From the NCBI RefSeq assembly GCF_018599195.1, contig NZ_JAHFVK010000002.1, positions 1,310,001-1,374,000 of the forward strand: a stretch of DNA of 64,000 nt, written 5' to 3'. The notes beneath the pieces are model-generated. The model made no database searches, was not told the DNA's origin, and was given only the letters and a program-made list of their open reading frames with translations. Each line of letters starts with the position of its first letter. The stretch's first letter is position 1. Source of the DNA: Croceibacterium selenioxidans. GTDB taxonomy: Bacteria > Pseudomonadota > Alphaproteobacteria > Sphingomonadales > Sphingomonadaceae. Positions 9,050 to 17,875 of the stretch are shown one piece after another. The translations under genes and the position numbers were made by a program.

Positions 9050-9774
9050 AGCCCCAGCACTTGTCCCATTGTGTAGCGGCCGGCCGGCTGGCCGATCAGC
9101 CAGGTCGCCCCGCGAACGGCGCCGTGGGCGAAAATCATCCGGTCCTCTGCGCTGTGCGACAGCACCAGGCGCTCTTGCGGTCCGGCGAGGATCACCGAAT
9201 GCTCACCCGCCACCGTGCCGCCGCGGAGCGAGGCGAAGCCGATCGCGCCCTCCGCCCGTGCGCCGGTGTGCCCGTCGCGGCCGCGCTCGGAGTTGCCGGC
9301 CAGCTCGATCCCGCGACCTTCAGCCGCCGCCTGACCCAGTAGTAGCGCGGTGCCAGACGGCGCATCGACCTTCATCCGGTGGTGCATCTCTAGAACCTCG
9401 ATGTCCCACTCGGGTCCGAGGCTTGCGGCCGCCTGCTTGACGAGGTGAGCCAGTAGGGTGACGCCGAGCGAGGTATTGCCGGTCTGCAGTACCGGAACGG
9501 CCAGCGCGGCGCTTTCGATCAAGGCCTGCTGCGTCTCACCCAGTCCGGTCGTGCCGACGAGGATCGGGATGCCCGCGCCAACCGCGGCGTGAAGATTGTT
9601 CTCGAGCGCGGCCGGGGCCGAGAAGTCCACCAGCGTGTCGCTGTGATCGGCCAACCGGCCGGCGTCACCACCCCGGTCGATACCGCCGGAAACCTCGTGT
9701 CCGGCCGCCTCGATGGCGCGCGTGAGAGCGTGTCCCATGCGTCCGTCGCTGCCGATAATGCCAATGCGGGCCAT
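9046..9774 (-). CDS. dapB: 4-hydroxy-tetrahydrodipicolinate reductase
   Basis: Reduces hydroxy-tetrahydrodipicolinate with NAD(P)H in the lysine/DAP pathway, as dapE does later in the same pathway. Residues 1-15 (MARIGIIGSDGRMGH) form the Rossmann glycine loop. LVDFSAPAA and VGTTG are conserved nucleotide-side motifs, and EVLEMHHRMKVDAPSGTALL carries the catalytic His-His, the lysine and the substrate-binding SGTA. The 242 residues are slightly short for the family but complete. It is the first gene of a two-gene operon with nth and diverges from the sirtuin gene by 35 bases. Confidence 0.96.
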   Translation of the reverse strand: MARIGIIGSDGRMGHALTRAIEAAGHEVSGGIDRGGDAGRLADHSDTLVDFSAPAALENNLHAAVGAGIPILVGTTGLGETQQALIESAALAVPVLQTGNTSLGVTLLAHLVKQAAASLGPEWDIEVLEMHHRMKVDAPSGTALLLGQAAAEGRGIELAGNSERGRDGHTGARAEGAIGFASLRGGTVAGEHSVILAGPQERLVLSHSAEDRMIFAHGAVRGATWLIGQPAGRYTMGQVLGL

Positions 9775-9809
9775 TGCGCCTCCCTTCGTGCGCGTGCTTC
9801 ATGCGAGCA

Positions 9810-10511
9810 ATGGACGCCATTCGCAACATCGTGATCCTCACCGGAGCGGGAATTAGTGCAGAGAGCGGGCTGCGGACGTTCCGCGCCGACGACGGGCTGT
9901 GGGAGGATCACCGCGTCGAAGACGTCGCCACACCGCAGGGCTTCGGGCGCGATCCCGAGCTCGTGCAGCGGTTCTATGACGAGCGCCGTACCAACATCCT
10001 CGCTGCTGAACCGAACGCCGCGCACCAGGCACTGGCGCGGCTCGACCTGGAGTTCGGCGGAAACCTGCTGATCGTCACCCAGAACATCGACGATCTGCAC
10101 GAACGTGCCGGGGCAAAGCGGGTGCTGCATATGCATGGGGAGGGGCTGTCGGCCTGGTGCCTTGCTTGCGACGCCCGGCATCGCTGGACCGGCACCTTGC
10201 TCGATGGACCGCCTTGCCCCTCGTGCGGGGAGGTGGCGCTGCGGCCCGACATCGTCTGGTTCGGGGAGATGCCTTACCGGATGGACGAAATATTTGGCGC
10301 GCTGGCTCGCGCGGACCTGTTCGTGTCGATCGGGACCTCGGGCGCTGTTTATCCGGCGGCGGGATTCGTACAGGAGGCTAAAAGCCATGGGGCAAGGGCG
10401 CTGGAGCTCAATCTCGAGCGGAGCCAGGGCTCGCGGTGGTTCGACGAGACGCGGCTGGGCCCGGCAAGTGAGTTGGTGCCCCAGTGGGTGGATGAGTTGC
10501 TAGGCTCCTGA
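9810..10511 (+). CDS. cobB: Sir2-family NAD-dependent protein deacylase
   Basis: Removes acyl groups from lysines using NAD. Visible motifs are GAGISAESGLRTFR (NAD loop), QNIDDLHERAG, the catalytic histidine 109 in HMHG, and a zinc ribbon with cysteines 117, 120, 136 and 139. Tyr-56 and Arg-59 (YDER) match the Y-x-x-R pair that marks class III sirtuins, which favour succinyl and other acidic acyl groups. That makes desuccinylation likely, though it is an inference from the motif. The ATG at 9810 is chosen since MDAIRNIVILTGAG starts right at the fold; ATG at 9801 would add three residues. The 3' end overlaps the convergent moeB-like gene by 12 bases. Confidence 0.94.
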   Translation: MDAIRNIVILTGAGISAESGLRTFRADDGLWEDHRVEDVATPQGFGRDPELVQRFYDERRTNILAAEPNAAHQALARLDLEFGGNLLIVTQNIDDLHERAGAKRVLHMHGEGLSAWCLACDARHRWTGTLLDGPPCPSCGEVALRPDIVWFGEMPYRMDEIFGALARADLFVSIGTSGAVYPAAGFVQEAKSHGARALELNLERSQGSRWFDETRLGPASELVPQWVDELLGS

Positions 10512-11273
10512 GCCACAGGCCCGGCACGCCGGATCCTTGGCAATGTTGAGCGTCCGCATTCCCGGCGCCAGCCCATCGAGCAGATGCAGCTTGCCCCACT
10601 GGGGATCCCCCAGTCCTCCCACCGGAGCGAGCAGCACGCGGATGGCCTGGAGCGCAGCGAATGTGGCCGTCCAGCCAGCCATGGCGCCGAGCATGCCGTC
10701 TTCGGCGCACGTGTCGCAATCGTCGGCGTCGAATGCATCGCCCACATAGCAGCGGTAGCACGCCTGGTCCGGGAGGTGTCCGGCGAAAGCGCCGACCTGG
10801 CCCTGGAAGCGGCCCACGGCGGCCGAGAGCAGCGGGATGCCGGCGGCAACGCAGGCATCGGAGACCGCCAGCCGGGTCGCGAAGTTGTCGCACCCGTCGA
10901 GTACCAGATCGGCGCCCGCAATCAGTTCGCCTGCATTATGGGAAGTGATCCGGTCGCTGATCCAGCGAACGTCGAGATGGGCATCGAACTCGCGTACCCA
11001 AGCGGCTGCAAGGTCCGCCTTGCCCCGGCCGACCTCGTGTTCGCGGAATATCGTCTGCCGCTGCAGGTTGGTCGCGTCGACGGTATCGTCATCGATCAGC
11101 ACCAGCGAGCCGATTCCGGCACTGGCAAGGTACTGCAGGGCGGGTGAGCCGATCCCGCCGACACCGATCAGCACGACTTTCGCGTTCGCCAAGGCGGCCT
11201 GTCCCGCGCCGCCGATCTCCGGCAGCACGATGTGGCGGGCGAAACGTTCCAGGCGTTCAGGAGTGAGGTTCAT
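10500..11273 (-). CDS. HesA/MoeB/ThiF family adenylyltransferase
   Basis: An E1-like enzyme that adenylates the C-terminal glycine of a small ubiquitin-like sulfur carrier (MoaD or ThiS). The ATP-binding loop GVGGIGSPALQYLASAG is followed by LIDDDTVDATNLQRQ with the conserved aspartate, asparagine and arginines. DTCAEDGMLGAMAG corresponds to the catalytic cysteine region of MoeB, and CYRC with the C-terminal CRAC would bind structural zinc. The 257 residues match MoeB without the rhodanese extension. No moa or thi gene is nearby, so the choice between molybdopterin and thiamine sulfur transfer stays open. Confidence 0.9.
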   Translation of the reverse strand: MNLTPERLERFARHIVLPEIGGAGQAALANAKVVLIGVGGIGSPALQYLASAGIGSLVLIDDDTVDATNLQRQTIFREHEVGRGKADLAAAWVREFDAHLDVRWISDRITSHNAGELIAGADLVLDGCDNFATRLAVSDACVAAGIPLLSAAVGRFQGQVGAFAGHLPDQACYRCYVGDAFDADDCDTCAEDGMLGAMAGWTATFAALQAIRVLLAPVGGLGDPQWGKLHLLDGLAPGMRTLNIAKDPACRACGSGA

Positions 11274-11296
11274 GCCCTGCAGCTAGGGCCGGACAC

Positions 11297-11366
11297 GCAC
11301 CTCGGCAAGCTCAGCCAAACGAAGTCAGGATCCCAACCCCATTCGTGCCGAGCTTGTCGAAGCACC
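11297..11366. repeat. Dispersed palindromic repeat, family R1
   Basis: The left arm contains CTCGGCAAGCTCAGCCAAACG and the right arm ATTCGTGCCGAGCTTGTCGA, imperfect inverted copies of each other and of the arms at 6264 and 24922. It lies downstream of dnaA and upstream of the moeB-like gene, both on the minus strand, so it sits between transcription units. Confidence 0.7.
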
Positions 11367-11380
11367 CTCCCGTCAGAAGC

Positions 11381-12862
11381 TCAGCTCTCGAGCTGACGCA
11401 GCAGGCTGCGCACATCGCCGTCCATGTCGGAATCGCGCTGGCGCAGATCCTCGATCAGGCGGACGGCGTGAATCACCGTCGAGTGGTCGCGACCGCCGAA
11501 CTTGCGGCCAATCTCCGGATAGGAGCGCGGCGTCAGCACCTTGGCGAGGTACATCGCGACTTGACGGGGACGGACCACCGCACGGGCGCGGCGCTTGCTC
11601 GACATCTCGGCCCTGTCGATGCGGTAGAACTGACAGACCGTGCGCTGGATCTCGTCGATCGTAATCCGGCGGCGGTTGGCCGAGAGGATATCGGTCAGCT
11701 GCTCTTCGGCCAGCTGCAACGAGACGTCCTGCCCGGTGAGCTGGGCATAGGCGATCAGCTTGTTGAGGCCGCCGACGAGTTCGCGCACGTTGCGGTTGAT
11801 TGTGCGGGCCAGGAATTCGATCACGTCCGACGGCACGTCGAGCGGGGCAAAACGCACCAGCTTCGACTGCAGGATCTGGCGGCGCAGCTCGATGTCGGCC
11901 GACTGGATGTCGGCGACCAGGCCCATAGAGAGGCGGCTGAGCAGACGCGGCTCGACACCGTCGAGCGCCTGCGGCGCACGGTCGGCAGCGAAGACCAGCC
12001 GCTTGCCTTCGGCCAGCAGCGCATCGATCGTATAAAGCAGCTCTTCCTGGGCGCTCGCCTTGCCGATGATGAACTGGATGTCGTCGACCAGAAGCAGGTC
12101 GAAGCCACGCAGGCGCGCCTTGAATTCGATCATCTCGTTCGACTTCAGCGCCGAGACGAACTCGACCATGAAGCGCTCGGCACTGCAATAGAAGATGCGG
12201 GCGCGGGGATGAGCCTGGAGATAGGCGTGACCGATCGCGTGGAGCAGGTGAGTCTTGCCCTGGCCGGTCGCGGCCTTGAGGTAGAGCGGAGAGAACTGCG
12301 GCTTTTCCGCCTGCGCCATGCGCTCCGCCGCGTTCTTCGCCAGCACGTTGGTCGTGCCGGTGACGAAGGCAGCGAAGGTCAGCGAAGGATCGAGGCCAAC
12401 TGACGAAGTAAAGCCGTCGTCGCCGATAGATTCCATAGCCCGGCCGCCGGCGAGAGCGCCATCGTTGGCGGCACGGTGACCGAAGCCGTCCTCACCCCGG
12501 AAGTCGAGGTCGGCCAGCTTGCGGCGGCCCGGATGGACTCCGATCTTGACGTTGCGGACTTCGCTGCGGGCGATCTTCCACGCGAGCGAAAGGCGATCAT
12601 GGAATCGATCCTGCACCCAATTCGCGGAGAACTCAGTCGGCAGAAACAGATGGAGTGTGCCGGTGTCCTTGCAGAAGCTGCCAACCTGAATCGGACGGAT
12701 CCACTGGCTGAAGAGCTGATGGCCCAGATCCTTGCGCAGGCCCTGGCTGATGTCAGCCCAGTCCGCTGCAAGATCGACGGCTTCCTGTTCTTCCATATCC
12801 CCCTCAATGCCATCGTTCTTGGCAGGCCCCGATCGGCCGGCGTGCGGTCCCATCCGAATCAT
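11381..12862 (-). CDS. dnaA: Chromosomal replication initiator protein DnaA
   Basis: AAA+ initiator that binds DnaA boxes and melts the origin. The N-terminal DnaB/DiaA-interaction domain contains DLAADWADISQGLRKDLGHQLF. The AAA+ core has Walker A AATGQGKTHLLHAIGHAYL, Walker B LLLVDDIQFI and sensor regions. The C-terminal helix-turn-helix holds SYPEIGRKFGGRDHSTVIHA, the DnaA signature. The ATG at 12862 is chosen because GGGGAGGGA sits about ten bases upstream; an ATG at 12796, with GAGGGGG only a few bases before it, is an alternative and gives 471 instead of 493 residues. It diverges from nothing close: rpsT lies upstream on the same strand. Confidence 0.96.
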   Translation of the reverse strand: MIRMGPHAGRSGPAKNDGIEGDMEEQEAVDLAADWADISQGLRKDLGHQLFSQWIRPIQVGSFCKDTGTLHLFLPTEFSANWVQDRFHDRLSLAWKIARSEVRNVKIGVHPGRRKLADLDFRGEDGFGHRAANDGALAGGRAMESIGDDGFTSSVGLDPSLTFAAFVTGTTNVLAKNAAERMAQAEKPQFSPLYLKAATGQGKTHLLHAIGHAYLQAHPRARIFYCSAERFMVEFVSALKSNEMIEFKARLRGFDLLLVDDIQFIIGKASAQEELLYTIDALLAEGKRLVFAADRAPQALDGVEPRLLSRLSMGLVADIQSADIELRRQILQSKLVRFAPLDVPSDVIEFLARTINRNVRELVGGLNKLIAYAQLTGQDVSLQLAEEQLTDILSANRRRITIDEIQRTVCQFYRIDRAEMSSKRRARAVVRPRQVAMYLAKVLTPRSYPEIGRKFGGRDHSTVIHAVRLIEDLRQRDSDMDGDVRSLLRQLES

Positions 12863-13203
12863 TGATCCGTTCCCTCCCCGAAGGCTTTTCACACTGAAGA
12901 CGTCGGGCACAAAAGACCCCCCTCGCGAATCCAGCGGAATCGCAAGTGCCCCCGTACGTCATCTCGAATTGTTTCGGCTGGGCGAGTCAGTCGCCAACCG
13001 GAAGGCCGTTATGAACGCCCCTCGTCCGGGCTCGCAAGTCTGCGCACCTAAAAAAAGTGAAATATATCGGCTTGACTTGCGTGGACCCCGCAGCCTTGCG
13101 TTCAAGTCGCTGAATCGACTTCAGATTCTTGTGACAGTTTTGCGAATCGGCAGAAATCCTGCACTTTCGAGTAAGTCAGTATTTACTGTCTCGCAGACGC
13201 GAA
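12863..13203. other. Leader and promoter region of dnaA
   Basis: About 340 bases with no gene. It is less G+C-rich than its neighbours around 13050-13070 and 13120-13190, and contains a near-match to a DnaA box (CTTTTCACA at 12885-12893, one mismatch at the first base) close to the dnaA start. Only one such site is visible, so this is more likely an autoregulatory or chance site than an origin. No tight promoter pair could be fixed by eye. Confidence 0.45.
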
Positions 13204-13234
13204 AACGGGCCGGTGGAAAACCCACCGGCCCGTT
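13204..13234 (-). terminator. Rho-independent terminator of rpsT
   Basis: A perfect 13-base-pair stem (AACGGGCCGGTGG paired with its complement) with a 5-base loop lies 37 bases after the rpsT stop. Read on the minus strand it ends in TTTT. It separates rpsT from dnaA. Confidence 0.85.
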
Positions 13235-13271
13235 CCAATTTCGTTCCTGGCAAATCCCGAAACGGGACGAA

Positions 13272-13532
13272 TCAGAGAGCCGCGACTCGCTTGCTCAGGC
13301 GGCTCATCTTTCGGGCCACGGTGTTCTTATGAAGCACGCCGCGAGCCACGCCGCGGGCCATCTCCGGCTGCGCGGCCTTCAGCGCGACCTGGGCGGCATC
13401 CTTGTCACCGGCGTCGAGCGCGACTTCCACCTTCTTCACGAAGCTGCGGATGCGGCTGATGCGCGCACCGTTGATCTCGGCGCGCCTGTCGTTGCGGCGG
13501 ATGCGCTTGCGGGCTTGGGGCGTATTGGCCAT
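13272..13532 (-). CDS. rpsT: 30S ribosomal protein S20
   Basis: Primary 16S rRNA-binding protein of the small subunit. It is 86 residues, lysine/arginine-rich, beginning [21 protein letters not shown] and carrying [11 protein letters not shown] and [22 protein letters not shown], all typical of S20. A strong hairpin terminator follows. Placement of rpsT upstream of dnaA on the same strand is common in alphaproteobacteria, and the terminator argues that dnaA has its own promoter. Confidence 0.97.
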   Translation of the reverse strand: MANTPQARKRIRRNDRRAEINGARISRIRSFVKKVEVALDAGDKDAAQVALKAAQPEMARGVARGVLHKNTVARKMSRLSKRVAAL

Positions 13533-13759
13533 TTTTGTCCTTACATCGGGCCGCGTTTGACGAGCGACCGGAAGCTCTGTCTAAAATTGCTGAAACGGCA
13601 GTTTCCCGCCGGAAAGCGGCGCCCTTACCCACGAGGCGCCGAATCGTCAACACTCTGTGTAGCCTCAAACGCCGGCGGGCCCATCCCGGCCCTTGGCTTT
13701 CCTCGCATAAGCTCGGGCGTCCGATCGGCCTTGCCGTCCGCTGTGCGGACGGAACGAGT

Positions 13760-14575
13760 TCACTTCTGACAAGTGGGGCAGAACCAAGTGCTGCGACCCC
13801 CTTGGGTGATTCTCTGGATCGCCCCGCCGTCCTCGTGTTGGCAAGGTTCTCCCTCCCGACCGTAGACAGCGAAGCGGCTGGCGAAATAGCCGAGCTCGCC
13901 ATCGGGGCGGGCGTAGTCGCGCAAGCTGGAGCCGCCATCTTCGATCGATTGTTCGAGGACTGCGCGAATCGCCGGGACCAGCCGCTCGAGCGCAGCTCGT
14001 GTCACTTTTCCCCCGGCCTTGCGCGGGTCGATGCGGGCGCGGAACAGAGCCTCGCAGACGTAGATGTTGCCGAGTCCGGCAACGATCCTCTGGTCGAGCA
14101 ACAGGAGCTTCACCGCCTGCTTCCGGTCCCGCAGAGCCCCCTTTAGATGATCTACGGTCAGACCCGGACCGAGCGGCTCAGGGCCCATCGCAGCGAATGC
14201 GGGCCAGCGATCCAGCGCTTCGGTCTCTACCAGATCGACGAACCCGAAACGCCGCGCGTCATTGAGGGCAAATCGATGGCCGATTGTCTCGAGCACCAGA
14301 TGGTCGTGCTTGCCGAGCTCTTCGGGGTCGATTCGCCAGCGTCCGCTCATGCCCAGGTGGAACACCAGCGTCGTCCCGCGGTCGGTATGGATCAGGCCAT
14401 ACTTCGCCCGCCGTCCCATGCCGGTAACCCGCGCCCCGGCCAGCGACTGCACGAGCCCCTCGGGAAACGGAAAGCGCATGTCCGGCCGATAAAGCGCCAC
14501 GCGTTCGATGCGGGCGCCATCGAGGAAGCGGGCGAGGCCGCGGACAGTGGTTTCGACTTCGGGAAGCTCGGGCAT
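13760..14575 (-). CDS. mutM: Formamidopyrimidine-DNA glycosylase
   Basis: Excises 8-oxoguanine and ring-opened purines. The N-terminus is PELPEVET after the initiator methionine, giving the catalytic Pro and Glu. The helix-two-turns-helix region is GLGNIYVCEALFRARI, and the C-terminus carries the beta-hairpin zinc finger. The first half of the finger reads PCQHEDGGAIQRI, with one cysteine where most homologues have C-x2-C; a histidine is available as a substitute ligand. The second half is normal (FCPTC). Length 271 is usual. It diverges from the EamA-ubiE-ubiB run by 74 bases. Confidence 0.95.
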   Translation of the reverse strand: MPELPEVETTVRGLARFLDGARIERVALYRPDMRFPFPEGLVQSLAGARVTGMGRRAKYGLIHTDRGTTLVFHLGMSGRWRIDPEELGKHDHLVLETIGHRFALNDARRFGFVDLVETEALDRWPAFAAMGPEPLGPGLTVDHLKGALRDRKQAVKLLLLDQRIVAGLGNIYVCEALFRARIDPRKAGGKVTRAALERLVPAIRAVLEQSIEDGGSSLRDYARPDGELGYFASRFAVYGREGEPCQHEDGGAIQRITQGGRSTWFCPTCQK

Positions 14576-14649
14576 CTGCGGAAAGTACCTAGCCGCCCGG
14601 GCTCACTCTGTCATCGCCAAGCGCGACAGGGCTGACTAAAGCCCCGCCC

Positions 14650-15594
14650 ATGCCCATCGATCGCAATCAGGCTCGCGCCTTCGCCCTGCTCGGACTTGTC
14701 ATGATTCTGTGGGCCGGGAACTCGATCGTCGCCCGCGCGGTACGGGGCGACGTGGCGCCGTTCACGCTGGCCTTTATCCGCTGGGCCGGGGCGTGCCTGG
14801 CCGTCGCCCCCTTCGCCATCGGCCCGCTGAAGCGCGACTGGCCCGAGATCGTGAAGGGGTGGAAGCCGCTCCTATTCCTCGGGCTCGTCGGCGTCGCCGC
14901 GTTCAATGCGTTCCTCTATTCCGGCCTGCAATACACTACTGCGACCAACGCCTTGCTGCTCCAGGCGGCGACCCCGGCGTTCATGGTGCTGCTCGACCGG
15001 CTGCTGTTCGGCGTCAGGCACGGCTGGTGGCAGATCATCGGCGTAACAGCATCGATGCTCGGCGTGCTTGTCATCGTGTTCGAAGGTGACGCGTCAGCGG
15101 CCCTGCGACTGCATTTCGGCAAGGGCGATGCGCTGATCCTGTGCTCGGTGGTGGTGTGGTCGTTCTACACGGTGTTTCTGCGCCTCCGTCCGCCGATCTC
15201 GCCCGTGAGTTTCATCGCGGTGACGTTCTTCATTGCCATGGTGACGATGGCGGTGCCGGCTGCGCTCGAGTGGCAGTCGGGCCGGACCATTGCCTGGAGC
15301 CCGCAGGTGGTGGGCGCGTTTCTTTACGTCGCGCTGCTGCCGTCGTTGTTGTCCTATTTCATCTATAACCAGGCCACCGGCGTGGTCGGCCCGGCCAAGG
15401 CGGGACAGGCGATCACGCTCATGCCGCTGTTCGGCGCGTTCCTGTCCGCCGCGCTGCTTGGCGAGCGGCTCCATCCGTTCCACTTCGTAGGCATGGTCTT
15501 CATCCTGGTCGGGATCGGCCTGAGCCTTCTTTCAGGAACGAGGAAAGAGCCCGCTGGCGCCGCGCCTGCCCCGTCGCTAGAGGACCGGGCATGA
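14650..15594 (+). CDS. EamA/RhaT-type drug/metabolite transporter
   Basis: An inner-membrane protein of 314 residues with ten predicted helices arranged as two EamA repeats (about residues 10-145 and 155-295). The first repeat includes LGLVMILWAGNSIVARAVRG and the second the conserved VGPAKAGQAITLMPLFGAFL pattern ahead of LLGERLHPFHFVGMVFILVG. Proteins of this family export metabolites, amino acids or drugs; the substrate is unknown. Its stop overlaps the ubiE start in ATGA, so it is the first gene of the ubiE-ubiB run. This gene is an extra one between mutM and ubiE. Confidence 0.9.
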   Translation: MPIDRNQARAFALLGLVMILWAGNSIVARAVRGDVAPFTLAFIRWAGACLAVAPFAIGPLKRDWPEIVKGWKPLLFLGLVGVAAFNAFLYSGLQYTTATNALLLQAATPAFMVLLDRLLFGVRHGWWQIIGVTASMLGVLVIVFEGDASAALRLHFGKGDALILCSVVVWSFYTVFLRLRPPISPVSFIAVTFFIAMVTMAVPAALEWQSGRTIAWSPQVVGAFLYVALLPSLLSYFIYNQATGVVGPAKAGQAITLMPLFGAFLSAALLGERLHPFHFVGMVFILVGIGLSLLSGTRKEPAGAAPAPSLEDRA

Positions 15595-16322
15595 GCGATC
15601 AGGTTTCCTTCGGATACGAGACGGTCGAAGCGGAGGAGAAGACCCGCCGCGTCGGCGCGGTGTTCTCCAGCGTGGCGTCGAAGTACGACGTGATGAACGA
15701 CGCGATGTCGGGCGGCCTGCACCGGCTGTGGAAGGATCAGTTCGTTCGCCGCGTAAAGCCGCAGCCGGGTGAGGCCATCCTCGACATGGCGGGCGGCACG
15801 GGTGACATAGCCTTCCGCATGGCCGCGCGCGGTGCTGCCGTGACAGTGGCAGACATCAACCAGGAAATGCTCGACGTCGGCCTGGAGCGGGCGGTCGAGC
15901 GCGGAATCGACACACTGGTGTGGTCGCGGCAGAACGCCGAGCAGCTCGCCTATCCCGACCGGTGCTTCGACGCCTATACGATCGCGTTCGGCATCCGGAA
16001 CGTAACCCATATCGACAAGGCGCTGGCCGAAGCCTTCCGCGTGCTCAAGTTCGGCGGACGGTTTTTCTGCATGGAATTTTCGACGACCGAATGGCCGGGA
16101 TTCAAGGACGTCTACGATTTCTATTCGCACAAGATCGTGCCCCAGGTAGGCAAGGCCATCGCGGGTGATGAGGACAGCTACCGCTACCTGATCGAATCGA
16201 TCCGCCGTTTCCCGCCGATGCCGGAGTTCGAGCGGATGATCCGCGAGGCCGGCTTCGAAAAGACCAAGGTGGAGCCGATTCTGGGCGGGTTGGTCGCCAT
16301 TCATTCAGGGTGGAAGATCTGA
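15591..16322 (+). CDS. ubiE: Ubiquinone/menaquinone C-methyltransferase
   Basis: SAM-dependent methyltransferase acting on the benzoquinone ring in ubiquinone synthesis. It opens with VSFGYETV and KTRRVGAVFSSVASKYDVMN, the UbiE signature. Motif I is ILDMAGGTGDIAFRMA, and later YTIAFGIRNVTHIDKALAEA matches the second UbiE signature. Length 243 is normal. It overlaps the EamA gene by four bases and ubiB by thirteen, so the three should be co-translated. Confidence 0.97.
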   Translation: MSDQVSFGYETVEAEEKTRRVGAVFSSVASKYDVMNDAMSGGLHRLWKDQFVRRVKPQPGEAILDMAGGTGDIAFRMAARGAAVTVADINQEMLDVGLERAVERGIDTLVWSRQNAEQLAYPDRCFDAYTIAFGIRNVTHIDKALAEAFRVLKFGGRFFCMEFSTTEWPGFKDVYDFYSHKIVPQVGKAIAGDEDSYRYLIESIRRFPPMPEFERMIREAGFEKTKVEPILGGLVAIHSGWKI

Positions 16323-17875
16323 CCCGACCGACAGTCCATATTCTGCGCCTGCTCAAGTGGGGGCGCACGCTTGCCCGGCACGGCGCGCTCCGAGGGATCG
16401 AGGGCGATCCCAACACGCCGCCCCCGGTAAAGCGCCTGGTCCGCATCGCGCGGTTCGGCACCCTCCAGCCCCGCGTGCCAGACTATGCCGCCGCCTTCCA
16501 GGCCATCGGCCCGGCCGCGATCAAGCTCGGGCAGACGCTCGCCACCCGGCCCGACATCGTCGGCGAGGAAGCGGCGCATAATCTGCTGACCCTTCAGGAT
16601 AGCCTCCCGCCCCTTCCCTTCGATCAGGTCGAGGCGGAAATGGCGCGCAGCTTCGGGGTGCCGCTAACCTCCGTGTTTGCTGAGATCGACCCTGTGCCGG
16701 TCGGCTCGGCCTCGATCGCGCAAGTTCATCGCGGCGTGACCGTCGACGGGCACACAGTCGCGATCAAGGTCCTGCGGCCCGGTATCCGCGAGAAGTTTGC
16801 ACGGGATATCGAGACTTATGAGTGGGCTGCGGCCCATCTCGAAGCGCTGGGCGGCGAAGCGCGGCGGCTTCGTCCGCGCATGACCATCGCCAATTTCAAG
16901 CGCTGGACCCATCGCGAGCTCGACTTGCGCCGCGAAGCCGCCTCGTCGTCCGAGTTGGCCGAGGCGATGAAGGGGTTCGAAGGCTACACGGTCCCCGCGG
17001 TGGACTGGGACCGGACCAATGGCCGGGTCATGACCATCGAATGGGTCGACGGCATCAAGATCGGCGATGTCGAAGCCCTGCGCGCCGCCGGGCACGACCT
17101 GCCGCAACTCGCCAGCCGCCTGGTGCTCGCGTTCCTGACCCAGGCGATCAGTGGCGGGTTCTTCCACGCCGACATGCACCAGGGGAACCTGTTCGTGCGG
17201 CCCGACGGGACGATCGTGGCGATCGACTTCGGCATCATGGGCCGCATCGACCGCCGCGCGCGGCAATGGCTGGCGGAAATCCTCTATGGCCTGACCACCG
17301 GCAACTATCGCCGCGTGGCCGAAATCCACTTCGAGGCGCAGTACGTGCCGAGCTATCACTCGGTCGAGGAATTCGCGACCGCTCTACGGGCGGTGGGAGA
17401 GCCGATGCGCGGCAAGCCGGTCAGCGAGCTGTCGGTCGGCATGATGCTCGACAGCCTGTTCGCCATCACTCGCGATTTCGACATGCAGACCCAGCCGCAC
17501 CTGCTTCTGCTGCAGAAGACCATGGTCATGGTCGAAGGCATTGCCACGCAGCTCGATCCCAAGATCAACATGTGGGACGTATCCGCCCCGTACGTCCGCA
17601 GCTGGATCCGCGACGAGCTCGGGCCCGAAGCCGCCCTCGCCGACCGCATCCGCGAAGACGTCGGAACGCTGTTGCGCCTGCCGCAAATCGTCCGCCGCAT
17701 CGAAGAGCGCTTCCCCGCTCGTGGAGGCGCGCCCGACCAGCCACCTTTGCCGGACATCGATCTGGTCTGGGAAGGCTCGGTCGAGAGTGGTTCGCGCTGG
17801 CTTGGCTATGCTGTTGCTGTGCTGGTGGGTGGGGGACTCGTATTGGCGGGCCAGATGATGGGGTGGCTCGGTTGA
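16310..17875 (+). CDS. ubiB: UbiB-family ATPase/kinase-like protein
   Basis: Membrane-associated ABC1/UbiB protein needed for the hydroxylation stages of ubiquinone synthesis. The KxGQ motif is present in PAAIKLGQTLATRPDIV, and the atypical kinase core shows SIAQVH (alanine-rich loop), GGFFHADMHQGNLFV (catalytic loop) and AIDFGIMGRID (metal-binding DFG). Two hydrophobic helices at the C-terminus (AVAVLVGGGLVLAGQMMGWLG) anchor it. It starts with GTG at 16310 inside the end of ubiE, and its stop overlaps the next gene by four bases. Confidence 0.96.
   Translation: MEDLTRPTVHILRLLKWGRTLARHGALRGIEGDPNTPPPVKRLVRIARFGTLQPRVPDYAAAFQAIGPAAIKLGQTLATRPDIVGEEAAHNLLTLQDSLPPLPFDQVEAEMARSFGVPLTSVFAEIDPVPVGSASIAQVHRGVTVDGHTVAIKVLRPGIREKFARDIETYEWAAAHLEALGGEARRLRPRMTIANFKRWTHRELDLRREAASSSELAEAMKGFEGYTVPAVDWDRTNGRVMTIEWVDGIKIGDVEALRAAGHDLPQLASRLVLAFLTQAISGGFFHADMHQGNLFVRPDGTIVAIDFGIMGRIDRRARQWLAEILYGLTTGNYRRVAEIHFEAQYVPSYHSVEEFATALRAVGEPMRGKPVSELSVGMMLDSLFAITRDFDMQTQPHLLLLQKTMVMVEGIATQLDPKINMWDVSAPYVRSWIRDELGPEAALADRIREDVGTLLRLPQIVRRIEERFPARGGAPDQPPLPDIDLVWEGSVESGSRWLGYAVAVLVGGGLVLAGQMMGWLG

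Noticed and set aside
12863-13271. Chromosome replication origin beside dnaA
   Set aside because: Only one near-match to a DnaA box is visible and there is no A+T-rich unwinding block; alphaproteobacterial origins are often elsewhere.
16822-17871. Upstream part of the open frame that continues into the membrane protein at 17872
   Set aside because: It runs through ubiB in another frame and is Arg/Pro-rich with no family resemblance; only the part from about 17872 looks like a real membrane protein.
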